From Verrucomicrobiota bacterium (GTDB lineage: Bacteria > Verrucomicrobiota > Verrucomicrobiia > Verrucomicrobiales > DEV007), in the NCBI GenBank assembly GCA_963205275.1, contig CAUJIH010000020.1, positions 1 through 64,000 of the forward strand: a stretch of 64,000 nt of DNA, given 5' to 3'. Positions 29,324 through 37,979 of the stretch are shown here, piece after piece. Positions within the stretch are counted from its first letter, which is position 1. Each line of letters opens with the position of its first letter. A program made the position numbers and the translations under genes. A model generated the notes under the pieces. That model was not told the origin of the DNA and did no database searches. It was given only the letters and a program-made list of their open reading frames with translations.

Positions 29324-30340
29324 TCAGTCAGATCCAGCTTTGTGCATGGGCTCCCTCGGCAGTCCCGTGGTTTTGTCTAGGAGATAAAGTTCCTCCTCCT
29401 GATTGGTGACGAACGAATTCGGGGGAACGCTCTCGCGGAGCCAGACATTCGCCCCTATCGTTGATTCCGCTCCTATCGTCGTCTTTCCACCCAGAACGGT
29501 GGCATTGGGATAAATGACGACGCCATCCTCCACGTTCGGGTGTCGTTTGTTTCCTTTCACTACGCGGCCGTTTTCGTCTTTGGGAAAATTCCGCGCTCCC
29601 AGCGTAACCCCGTGATAGAGCTTCACATGATTTCCGATCACGCACGTTTCACCAATCACGACTCCCGTTCCGTGATCGATGAAAAAGTGAGTTCCGATCT
29701 GTGCCCCAGGATGGATATCGATCCCCGTCAGACTGTGGGCGTACTCAGTCATGATGCGCGGAATCAGTGGGATATCCAGCGTGTACAGACAATGGGCGCA
29801 ACGCTGGATCGCGATGGCTTCGATGCACGGATAGGCCAAGATGATCTCGTCGAAGCTCTTGGCGGCAGGGTCGCCCTCGTAGGCTGCCTCTACGTCGCTC
29901 TGCAGCAGTGAACGGATCTCGGGAAGGTGCTTGAGAAACTGGCAGATCAGTTCACTCGCTTGCCGCCGATAGCCCTGTCCTGGAGCGCTCCCTTTGACGT
30001 CGTGGCGCAGACGCAAGGTCTTGGCGATCTCTGCCTCCAGAATTTCTGCCAGATGAGCGATCCTCTCGCCCGTGATCATTTCCAATTCGTCCGCAGGGAT
30101 GGGCTCCTCGTCGTGATAGCCGGGAAAAAGGAGCTGAAGCAACTTCACGCAAACGGACGTGACAGTGTGCTTGGAGGGTAGATTGGCACTGTCGATACGG
30201 TTAATGCCACCGACATCCCGATAGGAGTCGAGCAGCGCATCAATGAGATCTTGCTGAAAGCAGTCCATGGAATCGTTATCGAAAGTAACCGTTGAGTCGC
30301 TCTTTCCAAGGAAAAGCTTTCGAGCATCCGTCCTGCCCAT
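29324..30340 (-). CDS. cysE: Serine O-acetyltransferase
   Basis: A 338-residue left-handed beta-helix acyltransferase that makes O-acetylserine, the precursor of cysteine. The helical N-terminal part covers about 1-170. Then comes the hexapeptide region: IDIHPGAQIGTHFFIDHGTG, VVIGETCVIGNHVKLYHGVT, NVEDGVVIYPNATVLGG and TTIGAESTIGANVWLRESV. The catalytic His/Asp pair HFFIDHGTGVV and the long N-terminal helices point to the EpsC/long SAT type. The preceding SprT-like gene starts 4 bp before its stop, suggesting an operon in which cysE is upstream. It is divergent from the giant cytochrome-like protein gene. Confidence 0.93.
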   Translation of the reverse strand: MGRTDARKLFLGKSDSTVTFDNDSMDCFQQDLIDALLDSYRDVGGINRIDSANLPSKHTVTSVCVKLLQLLFPGYHDEEPIPADELEMITGERIAHLAEILEAEIAKTLRLRHDVKGSAPGQGYRRQASELICQFLKHLPEIRSLLQSDVEAAYEGDPAAKSFDEIILAYPCIEAIAIQRCAHCLYTLDIPLIPRIMTEYAHSLTGIDIHPGAQIGTHFFIDHGTGVVIGETCVIGNHVKLYHGVTLGARNFPKDENGRVVKGNKRHPNVEDGVVIYPNATVLGGKTTIGAESTIGANVWLRESVPPNSFVTNQEEELYLLDKTTGLPREPMHKAGSD

Positions 30341-30406
30341 GATAAAAAAATGATGAGGACGTTGTCCCGTCGCTGACGAAAGAAATGTTTCGTGCCACTG
30401 TTTTCC

Positions 30407-33400
30407 ATGCAGAAATTCTGTTTCCCTCTTTTTCTTTTCGCTTCTCTGATTCTGCCCACTCTGCGGTCAGCGGATTTGCCACTCATTTTTCGCGATGACT
30501 TTACTGCCGGAGCCAAAGAATGGGAGTCCACCGATCCGAAGGCTTGGAAAATCACGGAAATCGACGGCAATCCCGCCTATGAAATTCTCGGGGGTTCACA
30601 GTACGAGCCTCCTTTTCGCAGTCCTTTGAACATCGCCATCCGACGCGATGGGATCGTCGGAGATTTCATTTTCACGGCACGAGTGCGGACAACGCGGGAA
30701 TCCTACGATCACAGGGATATGTGCGTGGTTTTCGGCTATCAGAATCCATCGAATTTCTACTACATCCATCTCGGCCAGCGCACGGACCCTCATGCAAATC
30801 AGATTTTTCTCGTCAATGAAGCTCCTCGAGTGGCGATCTCTGAAAAAACGACTGAAGGAACTCCTTGGGTGACTGGGAAATGGCACGATGTGAAAATCGT
30901 CCGTACCGTCGCCTCCGGTCGAATCGAGGTTTATTTCGACGACATGACGACGCCGACTCACCTTGCCCACGACAAGACGTTTACTTGGGGGCGAGTGGGC
31001 ATCGGCACTTTCGACGACAAGGGAATCTGGGATGATGTGGAGCTGCATGGTGTCGCCGTCGAGCCACCTGCATCGGCCTCTCGGGAAGGCCATCCCTCTT
31101 CCTTGATCTATACCAAGTGGACACCTAACTTTCAGGTGCCTGATCCGGTGGCGATCAGCTTCGATCCCCAAAGTCGCGCCTATGTGACACAGACCCAACG
31201 CCGAAAAGCGAACGATCTCGACATACGCGACAATACCGACTGGATTCCCAATGACCTCAGCTTCGAATCGCCGGATGACAAGCTCGCCTTTTACCGGTCC
31301 AAGTTCACTCCAGAGAATAGTGCCGCCAACGCGCATCGTGTCGAGGACTACAATGGCGACGGCCGGCACGACATACACGATCTGACCGTCTTGAGCGAGC
31401 GTATCTACCGCATTGAGGACACCAACGGCGACGGCACTGCCGATTCGATGAAAATCTATGCCGAACAGCTGAATCATCCGATCGGAGGAGTCGCCGGAGG
31501 CGTGCTCTGGTATGATGGCTCGGTGTACGCCTGTCCAGTGCCAGAGCTGGTCTCCTTCCGCGACAAAGATGGGGATGGAGTAGCAGATGAGAAGAAAGAA
31601 CTAGTCTATGGCTTCGGTGCCCACCTCGCATACGCCGGCCATGACATGCACGGCCTCTTTCTCGGTCCCGATGGGCGAATCTATTGGTCCGTCGGTGACA
31701 AGGGAATACGAGTCAAAACACCCGATGGTCTCGACTACCGATTTCCCCATCAGGGAGGGCTGATGCGCTGCGAACCCGACGGCTCTCAATTCGAGGTCTT
31801 TGCTCACGGCCAGCGAAACATTCAGGAGATTTCCTTTGATCAATACGGAAATTTCTTCGGAGTCGATAACGATGCCGACTTCGCCGGAGAGAAGGAGAGG
31901 CTCGTTTTCATCGAACAATACGGCGATCTCGGCTGGCGTTCGCACTGGCAATACCTGCGCGACGACTACAATCCCTGGGACAGTGAGAAAATGCACGTTC
32001 CGTGGCACGCCGATCAGTCACGTTGGTTCACGCCTACCATTGGCAATTACGAAAACGGCCCGGCAGGTTTTAAGTTCAATCCCGGTACGGCGCTCAGTCC
32101 CGCCTACGAGAATTATTTCTTCCTGACCAGTGCTCCGAATGGGCAACAGTGGGCCTTCCGAATCGAACCTCATGGTGACTCCTGGGCGATGCACAACGAT
32201 CACCAAATCGGTGATGGCATTCCTCTCGTGGGTCTCTGCTTTGCCCCCGATGGAGGGCTTTACTCCGTGGACTGGGGCGGCGGCTATCCCATGAACGAAA
32301 AAGGTGCCGTCTGGCGGATCGATGTCGCGAAGGATCAGGCCCATCCTCTCCGCGCCGAAACCCAGATGCTAATCGAGGCGGATTTTGCTAAAAAGGCTCT
32401 TTCTGAGCTGAGCGTGCTCCTCGGTTACGCCGATCAGCGCGTGCGTCTGAAAGCTCAGCTCGAGCTCGCAAAGCGCTCGGCTATCGATCAACTCCGCTCT
32501 GTCGCCACCTCAGTTGATGCACCTCAAATCGCTCGGATCCACGCCATTTGGGGAATCGGACAGCTTCAGCGCTGGAAGAAAGCCGACGATGCAGAACTGA
32601 CCGCACTCCTAGGCGATCCCGATCCAGAAATCCGCGCTCAAGCGATTCGCACTCTCACCGACAAATATGGGCGGCTGCTGGGTCTGGACAGAATTCCATC
32701 TCCCGATCCCCAGGCACCGGGGCTGACGAAAGCTCTGATCCCACATCTGGAAGACCCATCCCAGCGCGTTCGCATTCAGGCATTGATGGGGCTTGGGCGA
32801 TTGCGCGACCCTCTCGCAACCGAGGCTATTATCGGATTGCTTGCCCGGAAGGAGCATCATCCAGGGATGACCGCCCTTCGCCATGCAGGCACCATGGCTC
32901 TGGCGGGTGCGGCACCTGTCGAAGCGCTCGCCGCCCTCAGCAAAGATAAATCCGTCTTTGTTCGCACCTGCGCGGCCTTAGCTCTGGGACGCCGCGGCGA
33001 CCCTGCCGTGACCGCCTTTCTGGAAGACTCCGACAGTCTGATTTCCGCCGATGCTGCAATCGCCATCCATGATGATTGGATGATCCCCGAAGCGATGCCC
33101 GCTCTGGCGGCACATTTGGGAAAACACCTGGATCGGGGGTCTTTCGTACGACGCGCGATCAATGCGAATTTCCGTATCGGCACGACTGAGGCTGCCGAGC
33201 GCATCGTCAGTTTCGTTGCAGAGGGCAAGGCCGATGAATCCCTGCTGGAAGCCGGTCTGGAGGCTCTGCAAAACTGGGTGAATCCACCGAAACTCGATCT
33301 TGTCACCGGGCAGTTTCGTCCGCTCGAATCGCGTGATCCCGATGTGCTGACGAATGCACTGAAAGCTCACATCGATACTCTGCTCACATCGAAGTCAGCG

Positions 33401-34378
33401 AAAATCGTCTCTGGAGTGATGGAACTGGCGACAAAGGCGGAGCTTCCCATAGCCAATGGGACTCTACTGGCCGTCTTTTCCAATGCAGAGGCAGACGGGG
33501 CGCTGCGGGCCACCGCACTCCACTCCCTCGCCGCGCAAAAGGCATCAGGACTCACTGAGTTAATCTCCGCTGCTGCTGCTGATCCTGCCATTCCTGTGCA
33601 AATCGCCGTTTTGGATCTGCTCTCTGAAACCCAGCCAGACGAGGCCAAACTGGAAATCCAAAAACGGCTCGACGGAAAAGCAGCGACAGCGGTCAAGCAA
33701 CACGCCATCCGCTCACTCGCCCGTGTGAAAGAGGTCGAGCCTATGCGCGAGCTGCTGGCGAAACTTCAGGCAGGAAAGCTCTCTTCCGCCTTGCGACTGG
33801 ACGTGTATGAAGCAGCGCAAGACCCCGCGTTTTCTTCCGATTCGATCATCGTCACAGCCCTCACCGCCATTGAGAAAGAATGGACAAAAGCCGCCGTCAC
33901 GGATCCCGTCGCCCCCTTTCGCTACGCACTGGAGGGAGGAAACTCCGAGCGAGGAAAATCGATCATTCTGAACCATCCTGCCGCACAGTGTGCCGGCTGT
34001 CACAGGATCGACAAAGGGCCGGGAAGCAATGTTGGCCCAATACTGCAGGACATCGGAAAAAAGCGCGACCGCGCCTACATTCTTCAGAGCTTGATCGATC
34101 CGCAGGTTGTTGTTGCGAAGGGTTACGGGAATCTTTCGCTCAGTCTGAACGATGGGACGACCGTCGCTGGTCAGTTCTTGGAAGAGAAAGACGGGAAGGT
34201 GATCCTGAAGGATATTAGCAATAAGCAGACCGAAATCCCTGTCGCAAATATTCGCGACCGTTCTGCGATCATCTCAACCATGCCCCCGATGGGACTGATT
34301 TTAAATAAAGCCGAACTCCGCGACGTGGTCGCATATCTCGCGAGGAAGCCTGCCGACGATCCAAAGAAACAAAAATAG
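30407..34378 (+). CDS. Giant PVC-type secreted protein: LamG-like, sugar-dehydrogenase-like, HEAT and CxxCH domains
   Basis: A 1323-residue protein taken from the ATG at 30407 (a GTG at 30392 adds five residues). A signal peptide is visible (KFCFPLFLFASLILPTLRSA). Residues about 25-215 look like a concanavalin-type DUF1080/LamG domain. About 225-640 is an NHL/soluble-glucose-dehydrogenase-like propeller with EF-hand-like Asp repeats (DYNGDGRHDIHD; DTNGDGTADSM; DKDGDGVADEK). About 660-1080 holds HEAT-type repeats (IRAQAIRTL; VRIQALMGLGRL). At about 1195 CAGCH covalently binds haem c, followed by a cytochrome fold with a possible axial Met in STMPPMGL. This chain of domains is typical of periplasmic PVC proteins. 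A role in oxidation or electron transfer from carbohydrates is inference. Confidence 0.88.
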   Translation: MQKFCFPLFLFASLILPTLRSADLPLIFRDDFTAGAKEWESTDPKAWKITEIDGNPAYEILGGSQYEPPFRSPLNIAIRRDGIVGDFIFTARVRTTRESYDHRDMCVVFGYQNPSNFYYIHLGQRTDPHANQIFLVNEAPRVAISEKTTEGTPWVTGKWHDVKIVRTVASGRIEVYFDDMTTPTHLAHDKTFTWGRVGIGTFDDKGIWDDVELHGVAVEPPASASREGHPSSLIYTKWTPNFQVPDPVAISFDPQSRAYVTQTQRRKANDLDIRDNTDWIPNDLSFESPDDKLAFYRSKFTPENSAANAHRVEDYNGDGRHDIHDLTVLSERIYRIEDTNGDGTADSMKIYAEQLNHPIGGVAGGVLWYDGSVYACPVPELVSFRDKDGDGVADEKKELVYGFGAHLAYAGHDMHGLFLGPDGRIYWSVGDKGIRVKTPDGLDYRFPHQGGLMRCEPDGSQFEVFAHGQRNIQEISFDQYGNFFGVDNDADFAGEKERLVFIEQYGDLGWRSHWQYLRDDYNPWDSEKMHVPWHADQSRWFTPTIGNYENGPAGFKFNPGTALSPAYENYFFLTSAPNGQQWAFRIEPHGDSWAMHNDHQIGDGIPLVGLCFAPDGGLYSVDWGGGYPMNEKGAVWRIDVAKDQAHPLRAETQMLIEADFAKKALSELSVLLGYADQRVRLKAQLELAKRSAIDQLRSVATSVDAPQIARIHAIWGIGQLQRWKKADDAELTALLGDPDPEIRAQAIRTLTDKYGRLLGLDRIPSPDPQAPGLTKALIPHLEDPSQRVRIQALMGLGRLRDPLATEAIIGLLARKEHHPGMTALRHAGTMALAGAAPVEALAALSKDKSVFVRTCAALALGRRGDPAVTAFLEDSDSLISADAAIAIHDDWMIPEAMPALAAHLGKHLDRGSFVRRAINANFRIGTTEAAERIVSFVAEGKADESLLEAGLEALQNWVNPPKLDLVTGQFRPLESRDPDVLTNALKAHIDTLLTSKSAKIVSGVMELATKAELPIANGTLLAVFSNAEADGALRATALHSLAAQKASGLTELISAAAADPAIPVQIAVLDLLSETQPDEAKLEIQKRLDGKAATAVKQHAIRSLARVKEVEPMRELLAKLQAGKLSSALRLDVYEAAQDPAFSSDSIIVTALTAIEKEWTKAAVTDPVAPFRYALEGGNSERGKSIILNHPAAQCAGCHRIDKGPGSNVGPILQDIGKKRDRAYILQSLIDPQVVVAKGYGNLSLSLNDGTTVAGQFLEEKDGKVILKDISNKQTEIPVANIRDRSAIISTMPPMGLILNKAELRDVVAYLARKPADDPKKQK

Positions 34379-34429
34379 CGCGCAGAATCAGAAGGCTTTT
34401 GTAGATCATCTACTCTCTGTGTAGCCCTC

Positions 34430-35053
34430 ATGTCCCTCCTGAATCGCCCTTGGTTTGTCCTCACTCTCCTAGGAATCGTTTTTATTACGTGGAAGAGCTG
34501 TCAGGATGGAGCGGTCGTGGTCCGCACCCCGGAGATGCTGGCTCCTGAACAGCCGCGACAGACGAGCCTCTCTGCGGGAGAGGCTCCGGTCTTTCAAGTG
34601 AAGGATTATCGGATCGAGGCGCAAGCTCGCTATTCCCTGCAGGCTCGCCTCTTAGGGAAAAAGCGCTATCGATTTGATCAAGGAGCAGCCCTTTCTCCTA
34701 TCGATCTTGCTCTGGGTTGGGGACCGATGTCGGCGAATGCGCTGGTGGAGAAACTCGACCTCTCTCAAAGCGGTAGATTTTACTGGGTGCATTGGCCCGA
34801 TTCATCTGTGTCTCGATCAGAGGTGATGGAGAATTCTGCCAATACTCACATTATCCCTGCGACTCCGCACCTTGCCGAAGTAATCGACAAGATGCGTCCA
34901 GGTCAACTGATCGAACTGAAGGGGTATCTAGTGAACGTCAGCCATCCGAACGGCTGGCAGTGGAACTCTTCACTGACGCGTAAGGATACCGGCTCAGGAG
35001 CCTGTGAACTCATTTGGGTCGAATCCGCTCGGATCGTTCTGGCGAATCCGTAG
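34430..35053 (+). CDS. Membrane-anchored protein of unknown function
   Basis: A 207-residue protein with a single hydrophobic segment near the N-terminus (WFVLTLLGIVFITWKSC, about residues 7-23), which makes an uncleaved inner-membrane anchor likely, with the rest outside. A Pro/Gln linker leads to a folded region from about 60 with FQVKDYRIEAQARYSLQARL, LALGWGPMSANALVEKL and VWVESARIVL-like strands. Two elements, the aromatic WVHWPDSS and the PGQLIELKGYLVN, suggest a beta-rich fold. I do not recognise an enzyme. It starts 51 bp after the giant cytochrome-like gene and precedes the epimerase, so it may belong to that transcription unit. Confidence 0.72.
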   Translation: MSLLNRPWFVLTLLGIVFITWKSCQDGAVVVRTPEMLAPEQPRQTSLSAGEAPVFQVKDYRIEAQARYSLQARLLGKKRYRFDQGAALSPIDLALGWGPMSANALVEKLDLSQSGRFYWVHWPDSSVSRSEVMENSANTHIIPATPHLAEVIDKMRPGQLIELKGYLVNVSHPNGWQWNSSLTRKDTGSGACELIWVESARIVLANP

Positions 35054-35141
35054 ACGATGAAGACAGCCTTGATTTCCGCTGGTAAAAGTGGCTTCCAACC
35101 TGCATGATGAAATCATCATTCCATCCCGACTTCCGATTTTT

Positions 35142-36185
35142 ATGAACACTCACATCCCAGCCCCGCAATCCATCGATGAACTGGATCTTCTGGCGACCAC
35201 TCCCTCGCCGGGTGTGATTGAGACATTGAGACGGACGGAAGGCGACCTGCTGGTGGCCGGGGCAGGAGGAAAAATGGGCTTTCACGTCGCGAAGATGCTG
35301 CGACGAGCGCTGAATGAACTGAATTCAGATCGTGTCGTTGTGGCCGTTTCACGCTTCGGCAATCCGCAGACTCGGGAGATTTTTGAGTCGGAAGGGATCC
35401 ACACCATCTCTGCCGATCTGACGGAGGAACGAGGATTGATGTCCCTGCCGGATGCCGAGAGTGTATTCTTCCTAGCGGGAAAGAAATTCGGAACCTCGGG
35501 TCAGTCGGAGGAACTGCATCTTTACAACGAAATCATGCCCCGTCTTGTGGCAAAACGGTTTCGGGACTCGCGTATTGTGGCGCTGTCCACGGGCTGTGTT
35601 TATCCCTTTGTCACGCAAGCGTCGGGAGGCTGCACAGAGGAGGTTCCGGCAGATCCTGTCGGTGACTACGCGATTTCATGTCTAGGGCGAGAGCGTGCCT
35701 TTCTGGAGGAAAGCGAGCGCTACGGCACGCCGCTGGCTCTAATCCGACTCAATTATTCGGTTGATTTGCGCTACGGTGTTCTGGTCGATCTGGCCTTGCG
35801 GATTCAGTCGGGTGAACCTGTGGATGTGGGCATGGGCTATTTCAATTGTATCTGGCAGGGAGATGCGGTGAGTCACATCGTGCAGGCGCTGGGATTGGCG
35901 TCACCAGCTCCGGATGCGTGTATTCTGAATGTGACTGGCGAGCGTACGCTCTCGGTGCGGGAAACGGCCGAGGCTTTGGCGGAGCGGATGGGACGAAGTG
36001 TGACTTTTAGCGGACATGAGGCGGAAACTGCTTGGTTGAATAGCGCTGTGAAAGCGCATCAGGCTTTCGGAGTCCCTGTGGTTTCGGAAGATCAGTTGAT
36101 CGACTGGGTCGCCGACTGGGTAGGCCACGGTCGCGATCTTCTCGGATTGCCCACCCACTTCGAAGTGCGAGACGGAAAGTATTAA
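35142..36185 (+). CDS. NAD-dependent epimerase/dehydratase family protein
   Basis: A 347-residue extended short-chain dehydrogenase. The ATG at 35142 gives MNTHIPAPQSIDELDLLATT; the longer frame begins at 35088. The Rossmann motif LLVAGAGGKMGFHVAKML (GxxGxxG) is at about 37-50, the catalytic Ser/Thr comes in VALSTGCVYPF, and the Tyr-x-x-x-Lys position reads DYAISCLGRERAF, with Gly-Arg where Lys is expected. The loss of that Lys may mean altered or reductase-free activity. The C-terminal part SVRETAEALAERMGRSVTF belongs to the substrate-binding lobe. The substrate is unknown. The gene is the last of three co-oriented genes before the repeat-rich patch. Confidence 0.82.
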   Translation: MNTHIPAPQSIDELDLLATTPSPGVIETLRRTEGDLLVAGAGGKMGFHVAKMLRRALNELNSDRVVVAVSRFGNPQTREIFESEGIHTISADLTEERGLMSLPDAESVFFLAGKKFGTSGQSEELHLYNEIMPRLVAKRFRDSRIVALSTGCVYPFVTQASGGCTEEVPADPVGDYAISCLGRERAFLEESERYGTPLALIRLNYSVDLRYGVLVDLALRIQSGEPVDVGMGYFNCIWQGDAVSHIVQALGLASPAPDACILNVTGERTLSVRETAEALAERMGRSVTFSGHEAETAWLNSAVKAHQAFGVPVVSEDQLIDWVADWVGHGRDLLGLPTHFEVRDGKY

Positions 36186-36194
36186 GTCATCGCT

Positions 36195-36267
36195 GGTAGC
36201 GGGAGCTTCCAACTCCCGTGCCATTCGCTCGGCAGAGAGTAGCACAGACAATCCTGTCTGTGGACGC
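36195..36267 (+). repeat. 73-bp interspersed repeat, copy A
   Basis: Copy A differs from copy B (37471-37543) at only two positions of 73. It carries two potential hairpins: CGGGAG/CTCCCG near 36200-36218 and the perfect CACAGACA-ATCC-TGTCTGTG at 36243-36262. In copy A the first hairpin is perfect (ACTCCCG), whereas in copy B the base changes alter the stem (GCTCGCG). Confidence 0.92.
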
Positions 36268-36297
36268 ACGCTATACTCGGCGCGTAGCGCTATGGAG

Positions 36298-36316
36298 TGC
36301 GGTATCTCGATACCGC
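36298..36316. repeat. Short palindromic unit GCGGTATC/GATACCGC
   Basis: GCGGTATCTCGATACCGC is a near-perfect palindrome (stem of 7-8 bp) embedded in the sequence GGAGTGCGG...CCGCTTTCCG, 30 bp after repeat copy A. It has the look of a REP-like element. No second copy exists in this window, so its repeat status is inference. Confidence 0.55.
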
Positions 36317-36573
36317 TTTCCGAACTAGTAAGCGTCCACTCATCAGCCAATAACGCACACATTTCCCTACTACCTAGCCATCCGAAAAAGCGGCGCTTCA
36401 CGCGCAGCGTTCAGTCGGTTTCCATGGATCGTAAGTCATGCCGACTGGGAACCACAAAAGACACAGAAACGGAAGGTTTTTTCGAAATTTTGCCGCAGAT
36501 CGAATCCCTTATAGGCTTGTCACCCTCACTTCCGGCTGGCAGGATTGACTGACTCTTAATCTGATCTGTAAAA

Positions 36574-37272
36574 ATGACCTTTTCCGCCTGTTGCCGTCGC
36601 ATAGAAAACGCTTATGCGGCGATAGGGCATTCATTGGGATGGCGCTTTCTGTATTCTCCACGACGCACCTACAGAAAGGATGTCGATTTGTTGCTTCTTG
36701 GAACCAACCCTGGAGGCCGTGCTTTTCAAGACTCAATTCCGAGTATTGAGACCGGAAATGCTTATAGAACTGAACCTTGGGACTGCGGGAGATTGAACAG
36801 ATTCCAGAGACAGGTGTGTTACTTGTTCGAACAAATGAGTCCTATATGTTCACTACCTGCGGAGCATCTGATGGATAGCACATTGACGACAAATTTTTGC
36901 CCCTTTCGGTCATCTTCATGGTCTTCGTTGCACGCACGGGAAGAATCATTGGCTTTTTCTCGCGACCTTTGGGGAGACATTCTGACATTTACTCGTCCCA
37001 AGGTCATTATTTCTATTGGCCATTTACCATACCATGAAGCGTATTCGCTTTTTCGCGGGATGTCGTTCGATGAAAGTTCGAATGAGCGAATACCTACTGG
37101 ATGGGGATCAATAATGATACATTCTGCTGTAATGACTCGTGAAGAATCGTCGGTATTATTGTTAGGCCTTCCACATTTGTCGCGTTTTTCGATATTCGGA
37201 CGTGATGGCTCCTCTACATTCTCGAAACCTTTGGGACAAATGATAAAAAAACAGCTCGCAGCAAAACCGTAG
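36574..37272 (+). CDS. Uracil-DNA-glycosylase-superfamily-like protein in an accessory patch
   Basis: A 232-residue protein. Visible UDG-like elements are DVDLLLLGTNPGGRAFQDS (motif 1 shape G-x-x-P-G, about 37-55), TTNFCPFRSSSW (about 105), PKVIISIGHLPYHE (about 142) and a C-terminal LLLGLPHLSRF (about 196-206), which sits where the family has HPS. This supports a fold assignment but not an activity; no catalytic residue is certain. Codon use is more AT-rich than neighbouring genes (for example TTATTGTTAGGCCTTCC), which suggests recent acquisition. The gene stands alone between two near-identical 73-bp repeats. Confidence 0.65.
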   Translation: MTFSACCRRIENAYAAIGHSLGWRFLYSPRRTYRKDVDLLLLGTNPGGRAFQDSIPSIETGNAYRTEPWDCGRLNRFQRQVCYLFEQMSPICSLPAEHLMDSTLTTNFCPFRSSSWSSLHAREESLAFSRDLWGDILTFTRPKVIISIGHLPYHEAYSLFRGMSFDESSNERIPTGWGSIMIHSAVMTREESSVLLLGLPHLSRFSIFGRDGSSTFSKPLGQMIKKQLAAKP

Positions 37273-37470
37273 CAAAGCAGAGGCTTTGACTGCGCCCTTT
37301 GTCGAGCAAGTTCGAGCGGGCGAGGCTGGATGCTGTTTCCAAAGCGTGATCAAGAGGTGGGGCGGTCTCTTGACGAAGAGTTACTACCTGCATCAACCTG
37401 CTGTCGTGTTTATGCGCAAGAAGGCTGCAGGACTAGTAAATGGGACCTACAAAAGGCACAGAAAACACAA

Positions 37471-37543
37471 GGTAGCGGGAGCTTCCAGCTCGCGTGCCAT
37501 TCGCTCGGCAGAGAGTAGCACAGACAATCCTGTCTGTGGACGC
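37471..37543 (+). repeat. 73-bp interspersed repeat, copy B
   Basis: Direct repeat of copy A with 71 of 73 identical bases, 1.28 kb downstream and in the same orientation. It is preceded by a segment related to the one 180 bp after copy A (CACAAAAGGCACAGAAAA against CACAAAAGACACAGAAA). The perfect hairpin CACAGACA-ATCC-TGTCTGTG is kept. Confidence 0.92.
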
Positions 37544-37838
37544 TACTCCTGGGACCGCCAACGTCCTCGTCGGCAGCCTCAGCTACTACTGGCGTCAGCC
37601 AGGAATGTATTTCGAAAGGCCACGAGTTTCTCGAATTTGAACGGACGAGCTTTAGTAGCTCTGTGTTTTTACTCGGGAAACGAGCTAGCTGCTCTACTTC
37701 TTTCCTTTGCCCATTTTCCTCATTCTGTGCTGCCTCTCTACCGAGATTCCACATCCATACCCTCTATATCGATTACTACCGCTTTTGCGGAGCCTCGGCG
37801 TTAGGGCGAAAAGTGGACGTCAATGTTTCGAGGCATGG

Positions 37839-37905
37839 CTTCCACAGGCAGGAATGTCTATGCTCCTTTCTCCAGTCGAATCGCACGCGAGCTGGAAGCT
37901 CCCGC
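37839..37905 (-). repeat. Diverged inverted copy C of the 73-bp repeat
   Basis: The reverse complement of copy B aligns to 37841-37905 with one single-base deletion and roughly ten mismatches over about 65 bp. The last 24 bases (GCACGCGAGCTGGAAGCTCCCGC region, 37883-37905) are identical to B. The TGTCTGTG half of the hairpin has degraded. Confidence 0.8.
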
Positions 37906-37979
37906 GAATTTCTTGAGCAGCATGAATCACAATGGTCCTTCTTAAAATCCTTCTGACAAAAGCAGTCTCGCTGTGTCCC

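Larger units (their letters stand above)
36186..36573. other. Repeat-rich gene-free region left of the UDG-like gene
   Basis: The 388 bp contain the 73-bp repeat copy A (36195-36267) and a palindromic unit near 36298-36316. Around 36450-36475, ACCACAAAAGACACAGAAA resembles CTACAAAAGGCACAGAAAA at 37446-37464 beside repeat copy B. I found no open frame with coding character. The region looks like interspersed repeats rather than a decayed gene. Confidence 0.6.
37273..37979. other. Repeat-rich gene-free region right of the UDG-like gene
   Basis: The 707 bp hold repeat copy B (37471-37543) and the diverged inverted copy C (37839-37905). A 172-residue frame at 37286-37804 runs straight through copy B and has no coding look (mixed composition, no domain, poor codon use), so I reject it. 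No other gene is supported. Confidence 0.6.

Noticed and set aside
37286-37804. 172-residue open frame right of the UDG-like gene
   Set aside because: It crosses the 73-bp repeat copy B, starts inside non-coding sequence and has no domain or codon bias.
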